Assembly: GCA_028688515.1 (NCBI GenBank)
Contig: JAQTXZ010000001.1
Span: 62,001-126,000 of the forward strand
DNA from: Patescibacteria group bacterium
Lineage (GTDB): Bacteria > Patescibacteriota > Patescibacteriia > 2-12-FULL-60-25
Length of the DNA stretch: 64,000 nt
Reading direction: 5' to 3'
The notes under the pieces were generated by a model. The model was not told the DNA's origin and ran no database searches. It worked only from the letters and a program-made list of their open reading frames with translations. Shown here in pieces: positions 58,592 through 64,000 of the stretch. Made by a program: the position numbers and the translations under genes. The number at the start of each line of letters is the position of its first letter. The first letter of the stretch is position 1.

Positions 58592-60808
58592 ATGATTGAT
58601 TTTAACCGTGAATTAAACCAAGAACAGTTGGATGCGGTGCTGCATGGAGACGGCGCGTGTTTGGTATTAGCCGGAGCGGGTTCGGGAAAGACGAGGACGG
58701 TCACTTACCGGGTGGCATATCTTTTGGAGCAAGGCGTTGATCCGGGTTCAATTCTGTTGCTGACTTTTACCAACAAAGCCGCGCGTGAAATGCTGGAGCG
58801 CATCGGTTCACTCGTGGGGCCGCAATCCAAAGGCGTGTGGGGTGGGACGTTTCACGCGGTCGCTAATCGTCTATTGCGATCTTTCGCGCCGGCCATCGGC
58901 TACACTTCGTCTTTTTCAATTCTCGATCAAGAAGATGCCAAGAGTTTGCTCAAAGCAGTTTTGAAGGATTCCAAGATAGATCCGAAAGTCCGTCGCTTTC
59001 CTTCGACGTCCGTCATTTCCAATTTACACTCATTTGTGCGCAACACTGATTTTGATTTGCGCGAAGCTCTCGAGATGAAGTACTCGAATTTTTTGGATTG
59101 CGCGGGTGACATCGAATTTGTGACCAAGCAGTACGATCAGCGCAAGATGTTGGCCAACGCCATGGATTTTGACGACTTGCTCGTCAACTGGCTGCGTGTT
59201 TTGGAGGAACAGCCGCAGATTGCGCAGGCTATCGGCAATCGTTTTAAATACGTGCTGGTCGACGAATATCAAGATACGAATGCGCTGCAGGCCAAAATTG
59301 TCGGACGGCTTGGACAAGTGCATCGCAATGTATTTGTAGTCGGTGACGATGCACAGTCCATTTACGCCTTTCGCGGCGCCGATGTAAAAAATATTTTGGC
59401 TTTTCCCAATCAGTGGCAAAATGCGCGCATGTTCAAACTGCTTTCCAACTATCGCAGCACGCCGCAAATCTTGGAAGTCGCCAATGAATCGCTTAAAAAC
59501 AACGTCAATCAGTTCGAGAAAGATCTGATAGGCCTAAAAGCGTCCGGGCTTAAACCGACTTTGGTCGCTTGTCCGTCCGCAAGGCAAGAGGCGCAGTTTG
59601 TCGCCGATCAAATTCTTTTGCTGCGCAACAAGGGCGTGGCTTTGGGCAACATGGCGGTCTTGTTCAGGGCGACCGCGCACTCGCAGGCTTTGGAATTCGA
59701 ATTGATGAAACGAGACATTCCGTTTGAATACCGCGGCGGCGTAAGATTTTTTGAACGCGCTCACATCAAAGATATCCTCGCTTATTTGCGCATTTTGGAA
59801 AACGTAAAAGATGAAACTGCGTGGCTGCGCGTTTTGAATATGCAACAGGGAATCGGAGCGGCATCGGCTTCGCAGATCATTTCGGGCTTGCGAGAGCTGA
59901 CGAGCGCTGGCGAAGTATTGAACATCGGCGACTCAGTGATTCCGGCGCGCGCACTTTCGGGTTGGCGAGATACGATCGGGATGATGCAGATTATGCAAGC
60001 TCCAGAGTCAGAGATCGTCGGTGTTGTAGACAAAAAGCCCGGGCGCATCGTGAGAGCGCTGGTCGCTTCAGGATCTTATCGAGCATATCTTGAAAGTGAA
60101 TATCCTGATTGGAAGGAAAGAATCGAAGACTTGGAACAGTTGGCGTCGTTCGCAGACGTTTATCCCGATGTCAGCTCATTCCTCGCGGATTCTGTTCTCG
60201 AAGGCGCGGGTTTTGTTTCGAAGACGGCAGACGGCAGACAACAGACGACAGGAGATGATGAGCGTATGATTTTGTCGACCGTCCATCAGGCCAAGGGTCT
60301 TGAGTGGGACACTGTATTCGTCATTCATTTGACCAACCTCGGTTTTCCGAATCCTCGCGCGTTGGAAGAAGAGGATTCGATCGAAGAAGAGCGTCGGCTT
60401 TTTTATGTTGCAGTCACACGTGCGCGCAACCGCCTTTTTCTTTCTTATCCGCAAACCGCCGGATACGATGCCATGACTTTTTGCCGGCCGTCCATGTTTT
60501 TAGAGGAGCTCCCGCCGCGTTTGTTCGAGAGGATGAATACCACGAATCTCGAATCTCGAAGCTCGAATCTCGATATTCAGCGAAGCGGATATTCAGCGAA
60601 GCGGACATTCGATATTCGAGGGAGTGCATCGGAGGACGGTTACGACGAACCCTCGATACAGCTCGATCGTCATGGGGAATACCATCGTCCTGCGTCCAAC
60701 GTCCTACGTCCTACGTCAGAACCAAAAACAAAATCCGTCTGGAAGACGGATAAGCCCGCGACAGAATTGCCAAAAATCAGTTATTTGAGGGATGTGGATG
60801 AGATATAA
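58592..60808 (+). CDS. pcrA: UvrD/PcrA-type DNA helicase with repeat-derived tail
   Basis: 738 aa. SF1A motifs: Q motif LNQEQLDAV, Walker A AGAGSGKTRT, LTFTNKAAREM, DEYQDTN (Walker B), GDDAQSIYAFRGAD, NYRSTPQIL, STVHQAKGLEWDTVFVIHL, VAVTRARNRLFLS. 3'-5' translocase for repair and conflict resolution. Three segments derive from word arrays: TADGRQQTTGDD before motif V, and two in the C-terminal linker (LDIQRSGYSAKRTFD; RPASNVLRPTSEP). The motifs are undisturbed. Confidence 0.93.
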   Translation: MIDFNRELNQEQLDAVLHGDGACLVLAGAGSGKTRTVTYRVAYLLEQGVDPGSILLLTFTNKAAREMLERIGSLVGPQSKGVWGGTFHAVANRLLRSFAPAIGYTSSFSILDQEDAKSLLKAVLKDSKIDPKVRRFPSTSVISNLHSFVRNTDFDLREALEMKYSNFLDCAGDIEFVTKQYDQRKMLANAMDFDDLLVNWLRVLEEQPQIAQAIGNRFKYVLVDEYQDTNALQAKIVGRLGQVHRNVFVVGDDAQSIYAFRGADVKNILAFPNQWQNARMFKLLSNYRSTPQILEVANESLKNNVNQFEKDLIGLKASGLKPTLVACPSARQEAQFVADQILLLRNKGVALGNMAVLFRATAHSQALEFELMKRDIPFEYRGGVRFFERAHIKDILAYLRILENVKDETAWLRVLNMQQGIGAASASQIISGLRELTSAGEVLNIGDSVIPARALSGWRDTIGMMQIMQAPESEIVGVVDKKPGRIVRALVASGSYRAYLESEYPDWKERIEDLEQLASFADVYPDVSSFLADSVLEGAGFVSKTADGRQQTTGDDERMILSTVHQAKGLEWDTVFVIHLTNLGFPNPRALEEEDSIEEERRLFYVAVTRARNRLFLSYPQTAGYDAMTFCRPSMFLEELPPRLFERMNTTNLESRSSNLDIQRSGYSAKRTFDIRGSASEDGYDEPSIQLDRHGEYHRPASNVLRPTSEPKTKSVWKTDKPATELPKISYLRDVDEI
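60224..60258. repeat. GACGGCAGAC words in pcrA
   Basis: AGACGGCAGACGGCAGACAA then CAGACGACAGG; encodes TADGRQQTTGD in frame, between 2B-domain and motif V. Confidence 0.55.
60541..60632. repeat. Family D array in pcrA
   Basis: CTCGAATCTCGAAGCTCGAA words, then GATATTCAGCGAAGCG twice in tandem, then GACATTCGATATTCGA. Shares words with the prmC arrays. Confidence 0.85.
60683..60720. repeat. Family G words (ACGTCCT) in pcrA
   Basis: GTCCTGCGTCCAACGTCCTA then CGTCCTACGTC; encodes RPASNVLRPTS. Confidence 0.75.
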
Positions 60809-60822
60809 ACTGGATCTATTAT

Positions 60823-60850
60823 AAAAAATCCCGTGACGAGTTTGTTCACG
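60823..60850 (-). terminator. Possible terminator of the frameshifted gene
   Basis: Minus strand CGTGA ... TCACG (5 bp) then GGGATTTTTT; weak stem but a good T run beside the stop at 60846. Confidence 0.45.
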
Positions 60851-61314
60851 AGTTGAGCGAAGAAATTCCCGGGAGATGTGATCGTGCCAAGGGTCTTATC
60901 ACTTCAAGTATTTGTTTCAAGGTTGTAGTCATCTGTCTGTCGAGTTCGGTATCTTCTTCTGGGAGGCGTTGGCTATCTTGAATCTGGTAGGTTCTGCTGA
61001 TGTATTCCCTGCGAGATGACTCAATATGTAAAAATTCAACTCCGGGCAGTTTGTAATTTGATCTGAAGGGAGGCGGGAGTATTGGTGGTTCATACCTGTA
61101 GGTGATGATGAACCGTGTCTTTTTTTTCTTTCAATACTACTTCAAGGTGTTGGTGATTTACCCGAAGAACTTGCAGCGAGTCTGTGTCTTGAATTTTTTG
61201 CAGAAGATCCAGAAGCCTGTTTTCAAACCATCTTGCAGGCGCGCGAGCGCCATAGACGACTATGTAGCCAAAGACGGCAATCATTCCAGCGATAACACAT
61301 AGCTCGGTTATCAT
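60846..61314 (-). pseudogene. Membrane-anchored hypothetical gene split by a frameshift at an A8 run
   Basis: 61090-61314 encodes 74 aa: SD AGAGGTG, one transmembrane helix (MITELCVIAGMIAVFGYIVV), then a helical part ending LKEKK. At eight consecutive A (plus-strand T, 61120-61127) the frame is lost. The adjacent frame continues with protein-like sequence (RFIITYRYEPPILPPPFRSN ... EFLHIESSRREYISRTYQIQ) to a stop at 60846. Joined, this gives about 155 aa. It could be a sequencing error, slippage or decay. The 74-aa product alone ends HHHLQV. Confidence 0.6.
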
Positions 61315-61360
61315 GTGTCACCTCTTTATGGGCGTCGAAAGTGCAAACGATTAACAAAAG

Positions 61361-61369
61361 AATATAGCA
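61361..61369 (-). promoter_or_regulatory. Extended -10 (TGCTATATT) of the frameshifted gene
   Basis: Minus strand TGC-TATATT about 46 nt upstream of the ATG at 61314. Confidence 0.45.
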
Positions 61370-61405
61370 ATCAAGTAATTAAGTAAAGAGTCCTATTTTT
61401 ACGTT

Positions 61406-61666
61406 TCATAATTTATCTTTAATTTGCTCCCAACTGACTCCGGAAATTTTTTCAATCTCTTTCAACAGATAATACAAAACATCTTTGCGCAAATCGCCGA
61501 TTATGGTTACTGACTTTTGAGTTGGAGGCCAAGTGACTTTGAAATGATCTCCTTTACCTCCAACGACGTTGATGTCGAATCCCAGTCGCGAAAGCGCGTT
61601 CAGAAATTTTTTGCGCGGCAACTCACCGGGCAGTTCACTACGCGAAGGCATATTCGCCGTTGCCAA
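61406..61666 (-). CDS. HicA-like mRNA interferase toxin
   Basis: 86 aa. FLNALSRLGFDINVVGGKGDHFKVTWPPTQKSVTI matches the HicA dsRBD-like fold; the catalytic His is in GKGDH (usually GSH). The extension QRSGVSWEQ-like tail is EKISGVSWEQIKDKL. Overlaps the upstream antitoxin gene by 29 nt (or 12 nt if the start is the Met at 61651). Toxin-antitoxin role is inferred from family and pairing. Confidence 0.7.
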   Translation of the reverse strand: MATANMPSRSELPGELPRKKFLNALSRLGFDINVVGGKGDHFKVTWPPTQKSVTIIGDLRKDVLYYLLKEIEKISGVSWEQIKDKL

Positions 61667-61961
61667 CTCGGTGGACGCCGGCTTCCTTTGCGTAAGAAGA
61701 TGGAACTTCGAAAGCCGTTAAAATCGCGTCTTTGATTTTTTCGTCCAAATCTTCTTTTTTGTCGGCGCGAGTAATGATGCTGCCATGTCGAAAGTTGTCG
61801 CTTATTGCAATAATCGATCCGTCTTCCTGCAGTTCGTATTTAAAAGTGATAGGGCCGTTGTATCTAAAATAGCGATCGAGTTCAAAAAGCCCGGTGGGTA
61901 TGGAATGCTTGCCCAGTAGAAAGCGTATAAGCTGGTCTTTTGTTTGTTTGTAGAGGCTCAT
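61638..61961 (-). CDS. HicB-like antitoxin
   Basis: 107 aa. ITFKYELQEDGSIIAISDNF and EDLDEKIKDAILTAFEVPSS resemble the degraded RNase-H-like fold of HicB. An N-terminal extension of about 35 residues (MSLYKQTKDQLIRFLLGKHS) is not usual for HicB and no DNA-binding helix-turn-helix is obvious at the C-terminus. Upstream of and overlapping hicA, the less common antitoxin-first order. Confidence 0.6.
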   Translation of the reverse strand: MSLYKQTKDQLIRFLLGKHSIPTGLFELDRYFRYNGPITFKYELQEDGSIIAISDNFRHGSIITRADKKEDLDEKIKDAILTAFEVPSSYAKEAGVHRVGNGEYAFA

Positions 61962-62040
61962 ATTTCATAAAAACCTTATCATGGACAGCGGAAATAATCC
62001 AGTATTTATAGCAGGGGCTCGGTCAGGATGTGTTTCAAAT

Positions 62041-62071
62041 AAAAAATCCGCCTTCAGTTGGTGCTGGGCGG
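62041..62071 (-). terminator. Terminator of the gene at 62054
   Basis: CCGCC (62048-62052) and GGCGG (62067-62071); on the minus strand followed by ATTTTTT. Overlaps the stop codon. Confidence 0.75.
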
Positions 62072-62554
62072 CGTAGATGAGCGCTGGTTGTTGAAGATCT
62101 TGGCCATCACCGAGATGATGACGAACGCTTGAGCGTCATCGGCCTCGTGGCCGTAGACGAAATGCTCAAGCTGTTCCAGCTTTGACAGCTCCGCGAACCT
62201 CTTGGGGTCCATGGTGGAGTGTTCGATTTGCCAAGGCTTCTCCCTTTCCAGGGGAAAGTAGGTTATGTCCAAGAGCGTCTGCTCTTTGTCTTCCACCTTT
62301 TCCATGAGCGTTACGTATGTCATGACGCAGGGCTCGTCTTCATCCGGGAGGTGCCCTTCCGGCGGCGCGAAGCCGATGCCCCATTTCAATCTGAAGTTTT
62401 GACTCTCGGCTGAATGGTCGATGCTGTATCCTAGGCCGTCTTCTTCTTGAAACAGATCACTGTCGTCTTCTGACACTCCGAGCGAAGACAGGTAAGCTTC
62501 GACTTCGGACAGCTTGGCGATGCATTTCGGTGCGAGTTGCAGTGCAATGTGCAT
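62054..62554 (-). CDS. Hypothetical protein
   Basis: 166 aa, acidic, no membrane segment. Predicted N-terminal helix (CIAKLSEVEAYLSSLGV), a central beta region (FRLKWGIGFAPPEGHLPDED; CVMTYVTLMEK) and a C-terminal helix (DDAQAFVIISVMAKIFNNQR). No recognised family. SD GGAGGTAA 5 nt before ATG 62554, TTGACA promoter and terminator. Divergent from 62678. Confidence 0.7.
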   Translation of the reverse strand: MHIALQLAPKCIAKLSEVEAYLSSLGVSEDDSDLFQEEDGLGYSIDHSAESQNFRLKWGIGFAPPEGHLPDEDEPCVMTYVTLMEKVEDKEQTLLDITYFPLEREKPWQIEHSTMDPKRFAELSKLEQLEHFVYGHEADDAQAFVIISVMAKIFNNQRSSTPPSTN

Positions 62555-62572
62555 GTCGTTACCTCCGACGAT

Positions 62573-62601
62573 GATTTAGCACCGGTAGTTGTTTTTGTCA
62601 A
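62573..62601 (-). promoter_or_regulatory. Minus promoter of a divergent pair
   Basis: TTGACA (62596-62601), 17 nt, TAAATC (62573-62578) on the minus strand. Confidence 0.75.
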
Positions 62602-62618
62602 GGCGATTAGCTTGACAA
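62595..62618. promoter_or_regulatory. Palindrome shared by two back-to-back -35 boxes
   Basis: TTGTCAAG (62595-62602) and CTTGACAA (62611-62618), perfect 8-bp inverted repeat with an 8-nt centre. Each arm holds one TTGACA. It could be an operator controlling both genes. Confidence 0.6.
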
Positions 62619-62638
62619 AAGCCTTTTTTTTGTACCAT
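62612..62638 (+). promoter_or_regulatory. Plus promoter of the divergent pair
   Basis: TTGACA (62612-62617), 15 nt, TACCAT (62633-62638) preceded by TG. The -10 is less certain than the -35. Confidence 0.45.
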
Positions 62639-62677
62639 GGCCGTGGGTGATCCTGCCCATTCCATAAGGAGTCTGTC

Positions 62678-62980
62678 ATGGTTGAGAACAAAAAGATTGA
62701 TGCGAGTGAGTTCTGCAGATCCGACACGCCCGAACACCTGATTCGCACCTTGGGCATCGTGGCCAGACTGGCCGACGACGTCCCCGACGAGGAAGCGCTC
62801 AAGACGCGCTTCACCGGCAGGGGAGAGTGTTTCGAGGACGCTCTCAACGTTGCCCAGCAAGCCTGCCCAAAAGTCGATTGGATCCGCAAGGCGCGTGTGC
62901 GGTGGATCGAGCTTGGCATCAAGGCCTGGGAAAAGGCGATAGAGGATGATCGAATTGATCAGGCGGCGAACGTGTTGTGA
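62678..62980 (+). CDS. Hypothetical protein (first part of a possible frameshifted gene)
   Basis: 100 aa. SD AAGGAG (62666-62671) 6 nt before the ATG. Mostly helical (TPEHLIRTLGIVARLADDVP, ECFEDALNVAQQACPK, RWIELGIKAWEKAIEDDRID). No family recognised. The stop at 62980 is followed in the +1 frame by more coding-like sequence to a terminator at 63090, so the native protein may be about 140 aa. Confidence 0.65.
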   Translation: MVENKKIDASEFCRSDTPEHLIRTLGIVARLADDVPDEEALKTRFTGRGECFEDALNVAQQACPKVDWIRKARVRWIELGIKAWEKAIEDDRIDQAANVL

Positions 62981-63095
62981 TCGCGCCGACGATCCACATG
63001 CCGACCCGATTCTCTGCGGCATGTTGTACGAAAAGTACGAACTCGAACACGGGCGGTTCGGACAAGCGACCAGCGAATCGCATAAGTCCGCGTAG
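62946..63095 (+). CDS. Small overlapping ORF, or frameshifted tail of the preceding gene
   Basis: 49 aa starting in the +1 frame inside the preceding gene (MIELIRRRTCCDRADDPHAD) and continuing PILCGMLYEKYELEHGRFGQ. Its stop codon (63093-63095) lies in the stem of the terminator, as for other stand-alone genes here. Either a coupled small protein or the displaced C-terminus of the 62678 product. Confidence 0.45.
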   Translation: MIELIRRRTCCDRADDPHADPILCGMLYEKYELEHGRFGQATSESHKSA

Positions 63096-63113
63096 CACTC
63101 TGCGCATTTTTTT
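63090..63113 (+). terminator. Terminator of the 62678 unit
   Basis: GCGTAG (63090-63095) and CTGCGC (63100-63105), one G-T pair, then A and T7. Confidence 0.75.
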
Positions 63114-63120
63114 ATTGTCT

Positions 63121-63149
63121 TGCCCCGCACGTGACCGGCGTGTAACTTA
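63121..63149 (+). promoter_or_regulatory. Promoter of the metK-like gene, leaderless type
   Basis: TTGCCC (63121-63126), 17 nt, TAACTT (63144-63149) preceded by TG, 9 nt to ATG 63159. Confidence 0.55.
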
Positions 63150-63158
63150 TTTGCACTA

Positions 63159-64000
63159 TGAGATTGGCACGAGCACCGCTTTCCGGTCATCCGGACAATA
63201 TTTGCGACTTGATTGCCGCCGGGATTGCGGATGAATATTTGCATCGCGATCCGGAGACGAGAATAAGATGCAATGTTTCCGGAGGGCGAGGAGCGATTTT
63301 TGTGACAGGCGAACTGTTGACGCAGGCGGATTTTGACGTGTCTCATCTTATCCAGCGATTGCTGGGTCAGTACGGCGTGTACGAATCTATGGAGCCGTTC
63401 ATCGCGCTTGAGCCTGTTGGGAGTGAAAGAGTCGGAATATTCAAACAGTCTTGCATCGATCCGATAATCATCAACGGTTATGCAACTCGCGAGACAGACT
63501 CATTGCTGCCGGCGCCTATTCATTGGGCGAAAAAGTTAGCGCAGGTTTTAGACGAAAAACGCAAGCGCGATCCGGATTGGTTTTGGCTTGGAGCATCCGG
63601 TTCCGTCAGTGTCATCGGCGTCGGCAAAGAAGTGACCGAAGTTGCGGTTGAAGTTGAACATGGCACGCAGCCTATCGATCAAGTGAGGCTGGCAATCGCT
63701 GATGAGTTTTTTGAGTCCGGTTGGCGTCAGGACGCAAAAGTGACGGTCAACTCCTTCGGCGCGATGGAAAAAAATAATATAGAAGTAAGCGTTGGACGTT
63801 CGTCGTCGCACGTAGTGGCTTATGGTCATGGCTTGCCGATTTCAGTCAATCCCGCAGGGCGCGATTGGCACGCGGCGGAAGTTTACGGCGCGTGGCTGGC
63901 CCGTTACATTGCAAAAAATGTTTTGCAAAAAAGCGACGCAAAGGCAGTTATGTCAGAATTGTTTTTCACGCCGGGCGACGTCATTCCACCTAAGATCAGC
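63159..64000 (+). CDS. Divergent S-adenosylmethionine synthetase (MetK-like), 3' end outside window
   Basis: 280 complete codons, no stop before the edge. GHPDNICDLIAAGIADEYL aligns with the MetK GHPDKIADQISDA region, NGYATRETDSLLPAPIHWA with the GYATNETDVLMPAPI motif, and YGAWLARYIAKNVL with AAYAARYVAKNIV. But GHPDK is GHPDN, the potassium-site Glu of motif ACE is Asn, the GDQG loop is replaced (IDPIIING), and the catalytic Lys of DAKSQVT is not seen. It may be a rapidly evolving MAT or a paralogue with changed activity. Confidence 0.65.

Noticed and set aside
62977-63234. Plus ORF of 85 residues at 62977
   Set aside because: Low-complexity, Ser/Arg-rich composition, crosses a terminator and the metK promoter.

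Overview
The window reads as chromosome of a Candidate Phyla Radiation bacterium, most likely Parcubacteria-like (Magasanikbacteria or Uhrbacteria would fit; this is inference from gene content, not a phylogeny). Pointers are VirB2-like pilin domains fused to giant surface proteins, an RNHCP protein, sparse core genes in short mixed-strand operons, rplK without a neighbouring rplA, and many genes with no Shine-Dalgarno (SD) sequence. No rRNA, CRISPR array, transposase or phage gene is seen. One tRNA (Asp) is present.

Layout. 1-3.2 kb, minus: membrane protein fragment, def, DUF218, rplK, nusG, secE. 3.4-10.7 kb: MFS transporter, lipoproteins, Nudix hydrolase, membrane-anchored propeller protein, bactofilin-like protein. 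10.7-12.8 kb: gyrB. 13-26.4 kb: envelope and housekeeping genes (rodA, rplY, DUF3048, murA, pgeF-like, M23 peptidase, prmC, lepB, hisS, rpsU, yqeY). 26.4-41.1 kb: a surface locus with two VirB2-pilin/Big_5 proteins, one of 3335 residues, followed by two membrane-anchored TSP3-type proteins. 41.1-46.8 kb: ybeY-dgkA-ftsA, ftsZ, nrdR, pyk. 46.8-53.5 kb: accessory and small genes, tRNA-Asp, lysS, a four-helix-bundle (S23/IVP) gene between inverted arrays, RNHCP, and a GC-rich collagen-like membrane protein. 53.7-60.8 kb: two tandem gpmI-type mutases, PAP2 phosphatase, mltG, pcrA/uvrD. 60.8-64 kb: a frameshifted membrane gene, a HicBA-like pair, two hypothetical genes expressed divergently, and the 5' part of a divergent metK-like gene.

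The most unusual feature is a set of short-period 'iterated-word' arrays. Different families use words of about 7-9 bp such as GACTAAA, AAGTCCATA, TTACAAC, AACACATA, GAATTAA and ACGTCCT, often arranged as inverted pairs around a short loop. They lie at gene boundaries, supply C-terminal codons and stops (nrdR, PAP2), appear to supply -10 promoter boxes (the TTAATT/CATAAT family), and occur in frame inside conserved genes (prmC several times, pcrA, gyrB, ybeY). One family brackets the S23/IVP-type four-helix-bundle gene as an inverted pair. That suggests an intervening-sequence-like element with ORF-less relatives.

A second pattern is two expression styles. Many core genes have a -10 box (often TGnTATAMT) only about 6-9 nt before the ATG, implying leaderless mRNAs. 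A scattered set of stand-alone accessory genes has TTGACA-17-TATAAT-type promoters, leaders with GGAGG, and hairpin terminators that overlap or abut the stop codon.
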